A stretch of DNA of 64,000 bases from NCBI RefSeq assembly GCF_039696035.1, contig NZ_CP155567.1, forward strand, positions 558,001-622,000. The letters are read 5' to 3'. A model generated the notes under the pieces. That model saw only the letters and a program-made list of their open reading frames with translations, ran no database searches and had not been told where the DNA came from. Of this stretch, positions 27,727-37,609 are shown in pieces. The translations under genes and the position numbers were made by a program. Every line of letters starts with the position of its first letter. Position 1 is the stretch's first letter. The DNA comes from Microbulbifer sp. SAOS-129_SWC (GTDB lineage: Bacteria; Pseudomonadota; Gammaproteobacteria; Pseudomonadales; Cellvibrionaceae).

Positions 27727-30296
27727 CACTGTGTCAGTACTTCTCTCTGGTCAAAGTTGGGGATGCCCTGGCTGAGCATGCGGGTCACGGTGGTGCCGAG
27801 GCCGGCCAGACCCTTCAGCTGGATTTCCAGGTAGATGCCCTCGTCGTACGGCAGGTCCTCTGGAGGGACCACGTCCGCCAGGTTGTTATCCAGCGAGCGG
27901 CGCCAAGCCAGCCGCGCGCGGTAACAGCAGCTGTCATATTCGACGCCGGCCAGGTATTCCAGTTCCCGACCGAAGGTCAGATCGTAGTTGGCGCGCGCCA
28001 TCAGCGCGGCACCGCCACCGATCGGCAGCACCATCGAGGCGTCTACCTGCTTGATAGTGTCTTCCTGCTGGATGGTGTCTTCCTCGTTGGGCTGGCGCAG
28101 GTAGTGGTAGCCGAGGTTGAACAGGCGCAGTTCGTCGTCGAGATAGCGCAGCGTGAAGTTACCGCGGTTGACCTCGCCTTCGTCGTCATCGTAGATCAAT
28201 TCGCTGCCGATGCGCAGGGACTGTAGCGGGCGGCTCTCGAGGCGGGCGGCCAGCTCCGAGCGGGGCGCGCCCTCGACAATGCCGGTGAGGGTATTGCGCG
28301 TATTGTCCAGGTAGAAGATCTGGCCGACACTCGCGGCGAGCAGGTCGCGGCCACTCGGTGGGTCGATAAAGCGGGTGGTCAGCCCCAGTGCCACGCGGTC
28401 GGCGTCGTCGATACGGTCGTTGCCGGTAAAGCGGCTGTCGCGGAACAGCTGGTCGTAGCTGAAGGTGAATAACCTGGTATCGAACAGCAGGTCGTTGCCG
28501 CCATCGAGGGGGTTGGTGCTGATATCGTAAAAGCCGCTCTGGTCGGTATCGGAACTCACCAGGGCAAACAGGCGCGGCTCCAGTGTCTGCACAAATTTGT
28601 AGCCCCAGGCGCTGCTGTCGCGCTCGAAGAAGAGGCCGCTGTCGAGGGTAAACTGCCCGGCGGACGCCGACGGCGCGTCGCTGCGCCCTTCTTTTAGGAA
28701 CTGGTCATCGACCTGATAGCCCAGGTAGCGCGCCGCCAGGCCGGGGCGGAAGTAGCCCCACAGCCACTGCTTGTCCCAGTCGAGCACATAGTCGACACGC
28801 ATCCGCTCGGCGTTGACGAAGTCCCTGCTGCGCTCGGTGACACTGTTCGGGTCGCCGACATCGCGAATAAAGCGGATCGTCTGCGAATCATCGTGGGCGA
28901 AGTCGGTGATCTCGTTGGCGAGTGTCAGGTTCCAGTCGCCCCAGCGGTAGCCGCCGTCCACATTCAGGCGCGGTAGCTGGCTGTACGGGGCATATTTGTC
29001 CTTTTCCAGCAGCTGGTATTCCTGGGTGCGCAGGGTCGCGCGCCAGTGATCGCTGTGGATGCCGCCCTCGACCTTCTGGTCGACCTTGCGTTCGGCGGAC
29101 ACGCTCAGGTTGGCGGTGTCCAGGTCGCGGAAGTAGTCCGGGTCGCTGACCTTGGTGTAGTCGATTTTACTGTACCAGAAGCCGCCATTGCCGCCTTTCT
29201 GCTTCAGGTTCAGCAGCCAGCGATCGTCGCCCTTGGCCGGCAGCACCAGGTCTTCGGGGAATCCCTCTCGAATCAGCTCCTGGGCCTGCGCGTCGTCACC
29301 GCCCTCGTCGTTTGGCAGCCCGGCCATGCGCACCTCGGTGCTGAACAGCTGGCTCAGGTGGCGCACCTCCAGCTCCGCGCCGGTGCCGCGGTACTGGATG
29401 TAGCGCGGCACGATGGTGGCGTCCAGCTGCGGGGCGATATTCCAGTAGTAGGGAACGGCGATATCCCAGCCGTTTTTATCGTTGCTGCTGATGCTCGGGA
29501 ACAGTAGCCCGGACAGTCGTGCGTCGCCCACCGGGAAGCGCAGGTAGGGGAAGTAAAACAGTGGGATATCGGCAATCTCCAGGCGGACATTGCGCGCCAC
29601 CCCCTGGCGTTCCACGTTGTCGATGGTGATCTGGCCGCCGGTGATACGCCAGACTTCCTCGCCCGGTTCGCAGCGGGTGTAGCTGCCCTCGGTCAGGGTC
29701 AGTTCGCCGCTGGCCTCGCGGGCGGCAAAGTCGGCGCTGCCGTGGATGAAAGCCTGGTGGAGGACGTAGGTGGCGTCATCGATCGCGGCGGCCTGGCTGT
29801 CGGTGTGTACTTCCGCGGACTTGCCGCGGATCAGCATGCCCGGCTCGCGCATTTCGATCGCGCCGCGCAGGTAGGCGGTGTTTTGCGCACGATTGACGTC
29901 GACCTGGTCGGCGAACAGCTGGCGAGAGCCCTGGGTGATGTGCACGTCGCCACGCAGCTGTGCGGTGCCGTCGTCGAGCCAGTTGGAATGATCGGCGGTG
30001 GCGCGCAATGGCGCCAGATCCGGTTTCAGGTCGGCGTCCGGGTAATCGCGCGGCGGTTCCACGAAGGCGCCCCCGCAGGACGCGCGCATGGCGGCGCGCT
30101 GGATCGGGCTCAGCTGCGATTTCGGCAGCCAGTCCAGATACAGGTAGGGGTTGTAATCGGGCGCGGCGGCGGTTTCGCTATCCGCCGCCTGCACCCACAG
30201 CGGCTGCGCGGCGATCAGGCCGATTGCGAGCGAGCGCGGGTGCGAAATCTGTGCAATGGCGCGCGCCAGGCGGCGCCACCGGGAAGCTTCCAGCAT
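27726..30296 (-). CDS. lptD: LPS-assembly outer-membrane protein LptD
   Basis: An 856-residue barrel that inserts lipopolysaccharide into the outer leaflet together with LptE. A signal peptide ends near residue 38. The N-terminal OstA/LptA-like jellyroll covers about residues 90-250 (AQLRGDVHITQGSRQLFADQ). The C-terminal 26-strand barrel follows. The four disulfide cysteines are recognisable: Cys74, one near residue 209 (SYTRCEPG) and the adjacent pair in YDSCCYRAR near the end. It reads toward surA, pdxA and rsmA; the first two overlap. It is divergent from amgK. Confidence 0.97.
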   Translation of the reverse strand: MLEASRWRRLARAIAQISHPRSLAIGLIAAQPLWVQAADSETAAAPDYNPYLYLDWLPKSQLSPIQRAAMRASCGGAFVEPPRDYPDADLKPDLAPLRATADHSNWLDDGTAQLRGDVHITQGSRQLFADQVDVNRAQNTAYLRGAIEMREPGMLIRGKSAEVHTDSQAAAIDDATYVLHQAFIHGSADFAAREASGELTLTEGSYTRCEPGEEVWRITGGQITIDNVERQGVARNVRLEIADIPLFYFPYLRFPVGDARLSGLLFPSISSNDKNGWDIAVPYYWNIAPQLDATIVPRYIQYRGTGAELEVRHLSQLFSTEVRMAGLPNDEGGDDAQAQELIREGFPEDLVLPAKGDDRWLLNLKQKGGNGGFWYSKIDYTKVSDPDYFRDLDTANLSVSAERKVDQKVEGGIHSDHWRATLRTQEYQLLEKDKYAPYSQLPRLNVDGGYRWGDWNLTLANEITDFAHDDSQTIRFIRDVGDPNSVTERSRDFVNAERMRVDYVLDWDKQWLWGYFRPGLAARYLGYQVDDQFLKEGRSDAPSASAGQFTLDSGLFFERDSSAWGYKFVQTLEPRLFALVSSDTDQSGFYDISTNPLDGGNDLLFDTRLFTFSYDQLFRDSRFTGNDRIDDADRVALGLTTRFIDPPSGRDLLAASVGQIFYLDNTRNTLTGIVEGAPRSELAARLESRPLQSLRIGSELIYDDDEGEVNRGNFTLRYLDDELRLFNLGYHYLRQPNEEDTIQQEDTIKQVDASMVLPIGGGAALMARANYDLTFGRELEYLAGVEYDSCCYRARLAWRRSLDNNLADVVPPEDLPYDEGIYLEIQLKGLAGLGTTVTRMLSQGIPNFDQREVLTQ

Positions 30297-30533
30297 CAGG
30301 TGATATGTTCCGGCTATCTTGGTGTTTCTTCCGTAGAGGGGGCACGGGCGCGGCCGTGCAAAAATCAGCGGACGATTCTACTTGAATGTAGAACTAGTTA
30401 ACACTAACCAGGCCTTGCGGCGGACACATTCTGTCGACTTTGTCCGTCGCCGGGAGGAAATTTGGCCGCTCAGCTGGACGGCACCGGCGGCGCCGTTACA
30501 ATGCGGCCGAAAGCATTGGAGTAGTAGCGGCGC

Positions 30534-31604
30534 ATGAGCGAGCGTTCGACAGGCGAGACAGACAAGCGGCGGCAGGCACTGGCCCGGTGGGCCGGCCACG
30601 CGCTGCAGAGCGGTGGCGACATGGCGCTGCACACGCTGGCGGGTGATGCCGGTTTCCGCCGCTACTTCCGTGCGGCCTGCCAACCGGGTGGCAACTGGTC
30701 GAGCCTGATCGCGGTGGACTCGCCGCCGAGCCGCACCAATCCGGCCCGCTTTGTGGCCGTAGCCGACTATTTGCGCCGCCATGGTATCCACACGCCGCTG
30801 GTGGTAGCCGCGGACGTCGAGCAGGGCTTTATGCTGCTCGAGGATCTGGGCGACTGCCAGCTGCTCAGCCAGTTGAATGAAAACAGTGTCGATGGCCTTT
30901 ACGGCGAGGTGCTGAGCGAACTGCTGTGCCTGCAGCAGATACCGCCGGCGGGCGATCTCTTCCCGCCCTACAACCGCGAGCTGCTGCTTACCGAGATGCG
31001 CATTCTGCCGGAGTGGCTGGCGCAGAAGCTGCTCGACTACTCGCTGGGCGACAGCGAAATCCGCATGCTCGAGGACACCTTTGCACTGCTGCTGGATTCG
31101 GCTGCGGAACAGCCGCAGGTGCTGGTGCACCGCGACTACCACAGTCGCAACCTCATGTTGCGAGACGGCGAGCGCCCGGGCGTGGTGGATTTTCAGGACG
31201 CGGTCTGGGGTCCGGTGACCTACGACCTGGCGTCGCTGCTGCGCGACTGTTATGTGCGCTGGCCGCGGGAGCGGGTCGAGCGCTGGGCACTGTCCTACGC
31301 GGCGATGGCGGAGACCGCGGGTATCCTGCCGGCGGTGGTGCCGGAGACCTTCCTGCGCTGGTTCGACTGGATGGGGCTGCAGCGCCATATCAAGGTGTTG
31401 GGGCTGTTTCCGCGCCTATACCTGCGCGACGGCAAGAGCGGCTATCTGCCGGACCTGCCACTGGTGCTCCGCTATGCGCTGGAGGTGGCCGGGCGCTACG
31501 ATGAATTGAGACCCTTCGCCGACTGGCTGCGGGGAGCGCTGCTGCCACTGGCAGAGCGCCAGGACTGGTACCGCGATTACCGCCACGCCGGCGAGCGCCA
31601 ATAA
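30534..31604 (+). CDS. amgK: N-acetylmuramate/N-acetylglucosamine kinase (AmgK-like)
   Basis: A 356-residue aminoglycoside-phosphotransferase-fold kinase. VLVHRDYHSRNLML holds the catalytic HxDxxxxN and VVDFQDAVWGPVTYDL the metal-binding DFQD, both typical of AmgK. In Pseudomonas putida AmgK phosphorylates recycled N-acetylmuramic acid at C1, bypassing de novo UDP-MurNAc synthesis and giving intrinsic fosfomycin tolerance. The next gene encodes the partner uridylyltransferase, which supports the assignment. The gene starts 237 bases from lptD on the opposite strand. Confidence 0.92.
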   Translation: MSERSTGETDKRRQALARWAGHALQSGGDMALHTLAGDAGFRRYFRAACQPGGNWSSLIAVDSPPSRTNPARFVAVADYLRRHGIHTPLVVAADVEQGFMLLEDLGDCQLLSQLNENSVDGLYGEVLSELLCLQQIPPAGDLFPPYNRELLLTEMRILPEWLAQKLLDYSLGDSEIRMLEDTFALLLDSAAEQPQVLVHRDYHSRNLMLRDGERPGVVDFQDAVWGPVTYDLASLLRDCYVRWPRERVERWALSYAAMAETAGILPAVVPETFLRWFDWMGLQRHIKVLGLFPRLYLRDGKSGYLPDLPLVLRYALEVAGRYDELRPFADWLRGALLPLAERQDWYRDYRHAGERQ

Positions 31605-31619
31605 CCGACAAAGGCTTCG

Positions 31620-32333
31620 ATGAACGATTCCGACAAACCGCAGACCACCGATGTATCCGCTGTCCCTACCGCCATGGTGCTGGCGGCCGGATTCGGCAAG
31701 CGCATGCGCCCGCTCACCGATCACACACCCAAGCCGCTGCTGCCGCTGGCCGGCAAGCCGCTGATCGAGTATGCCGTCGAGCGCCTGGCGCGTATCGGCG
31801 TGCGCCGGGTGGTGATCAATCTCGGTCACCTCGGCGACAAGATCCGCGATTATCTCGGCGACGGCGAGCGCTGGGGGCTGGATATCCGCTATTCCGTCGA
31901 AGACGCCCCGCTGGAGACCGCCGGCGGCATACTGCAGGCGCTGCCACTGCTCGGTGAGCGCCCCTTCCTGGTGGTCAACGGCGATGTCTGGTGCGATTTC
32001 GACCTGGCCCAGTGGCTGGCGCGGCCGCTGCCGGCCGGTTGCCCGGGGCGCCTGCTGATGGTGCCGAATCCGCCCCACAACCCCGAGGGCGACTTCGGCA
32101 TCGACGGCGGCCTGCTCTCGGGCACCAGCAAGCCGCGCTATACCTTTGCCGGTATCAGCTGGCTGGCCCCGGAGATACTGCGCGATTACCCGAAGGCGCG
32201 CCCGTGCTTCGGCCTCGGCGAAGTCTTTACCTACAACGAAGATCGGCTGCAGGCGGAACTCTACCAAGGCGACTGGTGCGACGTGGGGACCCCCGAACGC
32301 CTCGAGCGCCTCGAGCACCGCTTGACCGAGTAA
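31620..32333 (+). CDS. murU: N-acetylmuramate alpha-1-phosphate uridylyltransferase
   Basis: A 237-residue nucleotidyltransferase. AMVLAAGFGKRMRPLTDHTPKP is the GT-A sugar-nucleotide signature (GxGxRxxPxTxxxPKP), followed by NGDVWCDFDL for metal binding. MurU turns MurNAc-1-phosphate into UDP-MurNAc in the cell-wall recycling shortcut and works directly after AmgK. It starts 16 bases after amgK, so they form one transcript, and rpe follows 25 bases later. A general glucose- or mannose-1-phosphate nucleotidyltransferase is the alternative, made less likely by the AmgK neighbour. Confidence 0.92.
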   Translation: MNDSDKPQTTDVSAVPTAMVLAAGFGKRMRPLTDHTPKPLLPLAGKPLIEYAVERLARIGVRRVVINLGHLGDKIRDYLGDGERWGLDIRYSVEDAPLETAGGILQALPLLGERPFLVVNGDVWCDFDLAQWLARPLPAGCPGRLLMVPNPPHNPEGDFGIDGGLLSGTSKPRYTFAGISWLAPEILRDYPKARPCFGLGEVFTYNEDRLQAELYQGDWCDVGTPERLERLEHRLTE

Positions 32334-32357
32334 ACGAACGAATCACAGGAAACCGCC

Positions 32358-33035
32358 ATGCCCGCGAATACCACCCCGGAATACGTCATTGCCCCGTCGA
32401 TCCTGTCCGCCGACTTCGCCCGCCTGGGCGAGGAAGTGGATGCGGTGCTGGCTGCCGGCGCCGACTGGATCCACTTCGATGTGATGGACAATCACTATGT
32501 GCCCAACCTGACCATCGGCCCGATGGTATGCCAGGCGCTGCGCAAGCACGGGGTTGAGGCACCCATCGACGTGCACCTGATGGTGGAGCCGGTGGACGAC
32601 ATGATCCGCATGTTCGCCGATGCCGGCGCCACCTCGATCACCTTCCATCCGGAGGCGTCGCGCCACGTGGATCGCTCGCTGCAGCTGATCCAGAGCCTCG
32701 GCTGCAAGGCGGGCCTGGTATTCAATCCGGCTACCGGCCTGGACGCGGCCAAGTACGTGATGGACAAGCTGGATATGCTCCTGCTGATGTCGGTCAACCC
32801 GGGGTTCGGTGGGCAGAAGTTCATCCCCGCCACGCTGGACAAGCTGCGTGAGGCGCGGGCACTGATCGATGCCTCGGGGCGCGATGTGCGCCTGGAGATC
32901 GACGGCGGCGTCACCCGCGACAATATCGGCGAGATTGCCGCCGCCGGTGCCGACACTTTTGTCGCCGGCTCGGCAATCTTCAATGCCGGCGACTACCGCG
33001 GCGCCATCGACGCCATGCGTGGACAGCTCAAATAG
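32358..33035 (+). CDS. rpe: Ribulose-phosphate 3-epimerase
   Basis: A 225-residue TIM-barrel enzyme of the pentose phosphate pathway that interconverts ribulose-5-phosphate and xylulose-5-phosphate. [16 protein letters not shown] opens the family. [17 protein letters not shown] carries metal-binding His and Asp, [12 protein letters not shown] is the phosphate-side signature, and [11 protein letters not shown] holds the catalytic Asp. It follows murU closely. In many gammaproteobacteria gph lies between rpe and trpE; it is absent here and a 312-base gap follows. Confidence 0.97.
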   Translation: MPANTTPEYVIAPSILSADFARLGEEVDAVLAAGADWIHFDVMDNHYVPNLTIGPMVCQALRKHGVEAPIDVHLMVEPVDDMIRMFADAGATSITFHPEASRHVDRSLQLIQSLGCKAGLVFNPATGLDAAKYVMDKLDMLLLMSVNPGFGGQKFIPATLDKLREARALIDASGRDVRLEIDGGVTRDNIGEIAAAGADTFVAGSAIFNAGDYRGAIDAMRGQLK

Positions 33036-33100
33036 CGGGTCTGCCGTCGCACAGGCAGGCGAAATGATTTCGTTATAAGCATGTTGCAAAACTTTATAAG

Positions 33101-33150
33101 GTGGCGGGCGCCCACCGCGATATCTGCGGCGGGTCTTGCCCGCTCCTACA
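33101..33150. repeat. REP-like palindromic repeat in the rpe-trpE gap
   Basis: GCGGG and CCCGC (33129-33143) flank TCTTG, followed by TCCTACAGG. Read in reverse this resembles the TGTAGGAGCGGG...CCCGC core of pseudomonad REP sequences. GGGCGCCC just upstream (33106-33113) adds a second palindrome, giving a paired arrangement. One copy only was found in the window, so the family relationship is from pattern memory. Confidence 0.5.
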
Positions 33151-33189
33151 GGGATTTGTAAACTAGCCCGCCAACGCGAGGGAATGTCC

Positions 33190-33237
33190 GTGAACCACTC
33201 TGCCCACCACATCTGCAGCTGGCGATGGCGCCGCTGA
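33190..33237 (+). CDS. Candidate trp leader peptide
   Basis: A 15-codon open frame starts GTG, preceded by GAGGG at 33178-33182 with 7-base spacing. It reads MNHSAHHICSWRWRR and has Trp codons at positions 11 and 13, just before the stop. This is the layout of a ribosome-sensing trp attenuator, 110 bases upstream of trpE. An in-frame ATG two codons earlier is possible but lies too close to the Shine-Dalgarno sequence. No clear U-tract terminator follows. The best candidate pairing involves GGCGG/CCGCC stretches at 33230-33300, so attenuation is not proven. The rest of the gap at 33036-33347 contains only the REP-like repeat. Confidence 0.45.
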   Translation: MNHSAHHICSWRWRR

Positions 33238-33347
33238 TCCGCTGAAGGCCAAACACCGGTCCCGCTACCGCCTGGCCGCCTTTCCCGTGGGCGCCCTCTG
33301 TACCAATCGCCCGCCGACCGAATCTCTGCAAATTGTCTGGAGTCAGC

Positions 33348-34862
33348 ATGACCCCAAGTGAATACGCCCAACTTGCGTCCGCGGGTTACAACCGCATACC
33401 GTTGGTGCGCCGTGTGCTGGCGGATATCGAAACGCCGCTATCCACCTACCTGAAACTGGCCAACGGCCGCTATAGCTACCTGTTCGAATCCGTACAGGGC
33501 GGCGAGAAGTGGGGGCGCTACTCGATCATCGGCCTGCCGGCGCGCACGCTGCTACGCGTGCGTGGGCACAAAATCACCGTCGAGCGCGATGGCGAGGTGG
33601 TCGAGCAGTGCGAATCGGCCGACCCGCTCGCGTTCGTGGAGGCGTTCCAGGGCCGCTATCGGGTGCCGGAGCTGCCCGGCCTGCCGCGCTTCAACGGCGG
33701 CCTGGTGGGCTACTTCGGCTACGACTGCGTGCGCTATATCGAGCCGCGCCTGGCCGACAGCACGCCGCCGGACACGCTCGGCAACCCGGATATCCTGTTG
33801 ATGGTCAGCGACGAGCTGGTGGTTTTCGACAACCTGGCCGGCGCAGTGATCTTTATCGTGCATGCCAATCCAGAGCAGGACGGCGACTACGAGCGCGCCG
33901 GTGCGCGCCTCGATGAGTTGGTGGGCAGGCTGGCGCAGCCGTTGCCGGATACGGTACCGCTGGATCTGGACGGCAACGCGATCGACGAATCCGCGTTCCA
34001 CTCCCATTTCGGCGAAGAGGCATTCAAGCGCGCCGTCGGCAAGGTCAAGGAATACGTGCTGGCCGGCGATGTCATGCAGGTGGTGCCGTCGCAGCGGCTG
34101 TCCGCCGATTTCGATGCGCCGCCGCTGAACCTGTACCGCGCGCTACGCAGCCTCAACCCGTCCCCGTACATGTATTTCCTCGATCTCGACGATCACCAGG
34201 TGGTGGGGTCCAGCCCGGAGATTCTGGTGCATCTGGAAGACGGCGAGATGACCGTGCGCCCGCTGGCCGGCACCCGCCGCCGCGGGGCTACCGAGGAGGA
34301 GGATGCAGCGCTGGAGCAAGAGCTGCTCGCCGATCCCAAAGAGATCGCCGAGCACCTGATGCTGATCGATCTGGGCCGCAACGACGTCGGCCGCGTGGCC
34401 GAGACCGGCAGTGTCAAAGTCACCGAGCAGATGGTGGTGGAGCGCTATTCTCACGTGATGCACATCACGTCCAATGTGGCCGGCCAGCTCAAGAGCGGTC
34501 TCAGCGCTATCGACGCGCTGCGCGCCGCGCTGCCGGCCGGCACCCTGTCCGGCGCGCCCAAGATCCGCGCGATGGAGATCATCGACGAGCTGGAGCCGGA
34601 AAAGCGCGGGATCTACGGCGGCGCGGTGGGCTACCTGGCCTGGAACGGCAATATGGATACCGCCATCGCCATCCGCACCGCAGTGATCAAGGACGGCAAA
34701 CTGTACATCCAGGCCGGCGCCGGTCTGGTGGCCGATTCGGACCCCCAATCCGAGTGGGACGAAACCATGAACAAGGCCCGCGCGCTGTTCCGCGCCGCCG
34801 CCATGGCATTGGCAGGCAAAAAGCCGACACCCGAAAGCAGCCGTGAGGATATTGCGCAATGA
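33348..34862 (+). CDS. trpE: Anthranilate synthase component I
   Basis: A 504-residue chorismate-using enzyme that makes anthranilate with ammonia from Trp[17 protein letters not shown] near residue 37 corresponds to the tryptophan feedback site. The C-terminal catalytic core shows [22 protein letters not shown] residues, [22 protein letters not shown] and [17 protein letters not shown]. The ATG at 33348 is preceded by GGAG at 5-base spacing. The stop overlaps the trpG start as ATGA. trpE, trpG, trpD and trpC form one string, unlike pseudomonads, where trpE is separate. Confidence 0.98.
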   Translation: MTPSEYAQLASAGYNRIPLVRRVLADIETPLSTYLKLANGRYSYLFESVQGGEKWGRYSIIGLPARTLLRVRGHKITVERDGEVVEQCESADPLAFVEAFQGRYRVPELPGLPRFNGGLVGYFGYDCVRYIEPRLADSTPPDTLGNPDILLMVSDELVVFDNLAGAVIFIVHANPEQDGDYERAGARLDELVGRLAQPLPDTVPLDLDGNAIDESAFHSHFGEEAFKRAVGKVKEYVLAGDVMQVVPSQRLSADFDAPPLNLYRALRSLNPSPYMYFLDLDDHQVVGSSPEILVHLEDGEMTVRPLAGTRRRGATEEEDAALEQELLADPKEIAEHLMLIDLGRNDVGRVAETGSVKVTEQMVVERYSHVMHITSNVAGQLKSGLSAIDALRAALPAGTLSGAPKIRAMEIIDELEPEKRGIYGGAVGYLAWNGNMDTAIAIRTAVIKDGKLYIQAGAGLVADSDPQSEWDETMNKARALFRAAAMALAGKKPTPESSREDIAQ

Positions 34863-35437
34863 TTCTGATGATCGACAACTACGACTCCTTTACCTGGAAC
34901 GTGGTGCAGTACCTGGCGGAGTTGGGCGCGGATGTGGTGGTCAAGCGCAACGACGAGATTACCGTCGAGGATATCGACGCGCTGGCCCCGGAGAAAATTG
35001 TTATTTCGCCCGGTCCCTGTACGCCGAACGAAGCGGGCATCTCGCTGGAGACCATCCGCCGCTTTGCCGGGCAGGTGCCGATCCTCGGCATCTGCCTGGG
35101 TCACCAGAGTATCGGCCAGGTGTTCGGCGGCCGCGTGGTGCGTGCGGGCAAGGTCATGCACGGCAAGACATCGCAGATAGTGCACAACAACCTGGGGGTG
35201 TTCCACGGCCTGTCGAACCCGTTCGAAGCGACCCGCTATCACTCGCTGGTGGTGGAAAAGGGCAGCCTGCCGGACTGTCTGGAAGTCACCGCCTGGACCG
35301 AAACCGAATCCGGTGAAATCGAGGAAATCATGGGCCTGCGCCACCGCGAGCTGGCGGTGGAGGGTGTGCAGTTTCACCCGGAGTCCATCCTGACGCAGCA
35401 CGGTCACGATATGTTGCGGAATTTTCTCGAGCAGTAG
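34859..35437 (+). CDS. trpG: Anthranilate synthase component II (glutamine amidotransferase)
   Basis: A 192-residue class I glutamine amidotransferase that supplies ammonia to Trp[13 protein letters not shown] opens the family, [15 protein letters not shown] holds the nucleophile Cys79, and VQFHPES supplies the His and Glu of the triad. It overlaps trpE by four bases. The closely related PabA protein is the alternative, but TrpE next door settles the role, although the same protein may serve both pathways. A 179-base gap separates it from trpD. Confidence 0.96.
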   Translation: MILMIDNYDSFTWNVVQYLAELGADVVVKRNDEITVEDIDALAPEKIVISPGPCTPNEAGISLETIRRFAGQVPILGICLGHQSIGQVFGGRVVRAGKVMHGKTSQIVHNNLGVFHGLSNPFEATRYHSLVVEKGSLPDCLEVTAWTETESGEIEEIMGLRHRELAVEGVQFHPESILTQHGHDMLRNFLEQ

Positions 35438-35616
35438 GTGAATTGAACCACTGTGGCAGATGTTAAGGCCCTGGTGATGGGGGGTGGTTTGCGGGACCTG
35501 ATGAGGCAGGGATGCCGATTAGAGCGTACACGGATGTATTAACAGCGTGTCCCGCGAAGTGCCCCCGGCAGCAGGGCCGCCACGGCACCCGAACGAAATC
35601 GTAGGGAGGGGAAGAG

Positions 35617-36678
35617 ATGAATATCCAACAGGCCATCGCCAAGCTGGTCGATGGCGAACACCTGAGCCGCGCGGAGATGCGCACTACCATGGGCCAGATC
35701 ATGAACGGCGACGCCGAGGATGCGCAGATTGGCGCATTGCTGGTAGCGCTGCGCATGCGCGGCGAGACCGTCGATGAAATCGCCGGCGCGGTGCAGGTCA
35801 TGCGCGAGCTGGCCACCAAGGTGGAGCTGGACCTGACCAATGCGGTGGACATCGTCGGCACTGGCGGTGACGGCGCCAACCTGTTCAACGTCTCCAGCGC
35901 AGCCAGTTTCGTCGCCGCGGCCGCGGGCGCGCGGGTGGCCAAGCACGGGAACCGCTCGGTCTCGTCCAGCAGCGGTGCCGCCGATCTGCTCGAGCGCGCG
36001 GGCATTTTCCTGGAACTGACCCCGGCGCAGGTGGCCCGCTGCGTGGACACCATCGGCGTCGGCTTTATGTTCGCGCCCAGTTACCACAGCGCCATGCGCC
36101 ACGCGATCGGCGCGCGCCGCGCACTGGGGCTGCGCACCATCTTCAATCTGCTCGGCCCGCTGACCAACCCCGCCGGCGTGACCCGGCAGGTAATCGGCGT
36201 CTACGACCGCGCCTACTGCCGCATTCTGGCGGAAGTGCTGCAGAGCCTCGGCGCCGAGCACGCATTGATTGTGCACAGCGACGACGGTCTCGACGAGGTC
36301 AGCCTGGCCGCCGACACCCACGCCGTGGAACTGAAAAATGGCGAGCTGTACGAGCTGGTCATCCGCCCCGAGGATTTCGGCATCGAGCGCCGCAGCCTCG
36401 AAGGTTTGTCGGTTTCCGGCTCCGAGGAATCGCTGGCGCTGATCAACGCGGCCCTGACCGGCGATGGCGCCGCGGCGGCGCAGAAGGCGGCCGATGTCAT
36501 CGCGATCAATGCGGGCCTGGCGATTTATGTCAGCGGCGTGGCCGACAGCGCGGAACAGGGCGTGGCCATGGCCCAGGACGCCATTGCCAGCGGCCTGGCG
36601 GCGGAAAAAATCAAAGATCTGGCCGCGTTTACCAGTGCCTTCCGGCCCGTGGTTGGCGTGGGGGAGGAGCAGCCATGA
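35617..36678 (+). CDS. trpD: Anthranilate phosphoribosyltransferase
   Basis: A 353-residue enzyme that joins anthranilate to PRPP. The PRPP-binding glycine loop [33 protein letters not shown] and [23 protein letters not shown] are diagnostic. AGGGAGG precedes the ATG at normal spacing. Its stop overlaps an eight-codon minicistron that leads into the trpC start. The 179 bases between trpG and trpD hold no open frame of interest. Confidence 0.97.
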   Translation: MNIQQAIAKLVDGEHLSRAEMRTTMGQIMNGDAEDAQIGALLVALRMRGETVDEIAGAVQVMRELATKVELDLTNAVDIVGTGGDGANLFNVSSAASFVAAAAGARVAKHGNRSVSSSSGAADLLERAGIFLELTPAQVARCVDTIGVGFMFAPSYHSAMRHAIGARRALGLRTIFNLLGPLTNPAGVTRQVIGVYDRAYCRILAEVLQSLGAEHALIVHSDDGLDEVSLAADTHAVELKNGELYELVIRPEDFGIERRSLEGLSVSGSEESLALINAALTGDGAAAAQKAADVIAINAGLAIYVSGVADSAEQGVAMAQDAIASGLAAEKIKDLAAFTSAFRPVVGVGEEQP

Positions 36679-36701
36679 GCGCGAGGGAGAATCGCACGTG
36701 A
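36675..36701 (+). CDS. Eight-codon minicistron bridging trpD and trpC
   Basis: ATG overlaps the trpD stop as ATGA at 36675-36678. The frame reads MSARENRT and ends in TGA, which overlaps the trpC GTG start as GTGA (36698-36701). The trpC Shine-Dalgarno sequence GAGGGAGA lies inside it. A ribosome finishing trpD could restart here and be delivered to trpC. Whether it is translated is unknown; the double overlap may be chance. Confidence 0.3.
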   Translation: MSARENRT

Positions 36702-37492
36702 GTACACCGACTATTCTAAAAACCATCATCGAGCGCAAATGGCAGGAAATCGCCGAGCGTAAGCAACAGTGTTCTCTGGAGGAGATGCGGGTGCGGGCAC
36801 TGGACCAGCCGCCGGCACGCGGTTTTGTCGCCGCGCTGGAAGCGCGCATCACTGCCGGCGACGCGGCGGTGATCGCCGAGATCAAAAAGGCCTCGCCGAG
36901 CAAGGGGGTGATCCGCCCGGATTTTATCCCCGCAGAAATTGCGACCAGCTATGAAAAGGGCGGCGCGGCCTGCTTGTCGGTACTGACCGATGTGGACTTT
37001 TTCCAGGGCAGCGACGCCTACCTGCAACAGGCACGCAATGCGGTGCGCCTGCCGGTGCTGCGCAAGGACTTCACCGTGGATCCCTACCAGGTGTGCGAGG
37101 CGCGCGCGATCGGTGCCGACTGCATCCTGCTGATCGCCGCCTGTCTCGAAGACGGCCAGATGCGCGACCTGAACGGCCTGGCGCAGGAACTGGGACTGGA
37201 TGTGCTGGTGGAAGTGCACGATCGCGCGGAGCTGGAGCGGGCGCTGGTTCTGCCGAACCGTCTCATCGGTATCAATAACCGCAATCTGCACACCTTCGAC
37301 GTGCAGCTGGAAACCACGTTCAAGCTGCTGGATCTGGTACCGGATGACCGTATCGTGGTCACCGAGAGCGGTATTCACACCACCGACGATGTCGCGGCCA
37401 TGCGCGGCCACAACGTCAATGCATTCCTGGTGGGCGAGGCGTTTATGCGCGAGCCGGAGCCGGGGCGCAAGCTGGTGGAAATGTTTAATTAA
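36698..37492 (+). CDS. trpC: Indole-3-glycerol-phosphate synthase
   Basis: A 264-residue TIM-barrel enzyme that closes the indole ring of tryptophan. The family motifs are [16 protein letters not shown] with the catalytic Lys, [52 protein letters not shown] and [12 protein letters not shown]. The GTG at 36698 is the start that matches the family N-terminus, with GGGAGA seven bases upstream. It lies 22 bases after trpD and before a bidirectional terminator. A separate trpF is not present in the window. Confidence 0.97.
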   Translation: MSTPTILKTIIERKWQEIAERKQQCSLEEMRVRALDQPPARGFVAALEARITAGDAAVIAEIKKASPSKGVIRPDFIPAEIATSYEKGGAACLSVLTDVDFFQGSDAYLQQARNAVRLPVLRKDFTVDPYQVCEARAIGADCILLIAACLEDGQMRDLNGLAQELGLDVLVEVHDRAELERALVLPNRLIGINNRNLHTFDVQLETTFKLLDLVPDDRIVVTESGIHTTDDVAAMRGHNVNAFLVGEAFMREPEPGRKLVEMFN

Positions 37493-37556
37493 GCTGGCAG
37501 GGTGGTGCTTCGATTCCGAAAGCGGACCGCCCCTCACCCGGTTACAAAGCGCCAAC

Positions 37557-37588
37557 AAAAAAGGGCGAACCATTCGGTTCGCCCTTTT
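37557..37588. terminator. Bidirectional terminator between trpC and crp
   Basis: AAAAGGGCGAACC and GGTTCGCCCTTTT form a perfect stem around a 4-base loop, with six A on one side and four T on the other. It ends the trp string on the plus strand and the crp gene on the minus strand. Confidence 0.9.
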
Positions 37589-37609
37589 CGTAAAACACTG
37601 GTGCCCGAA

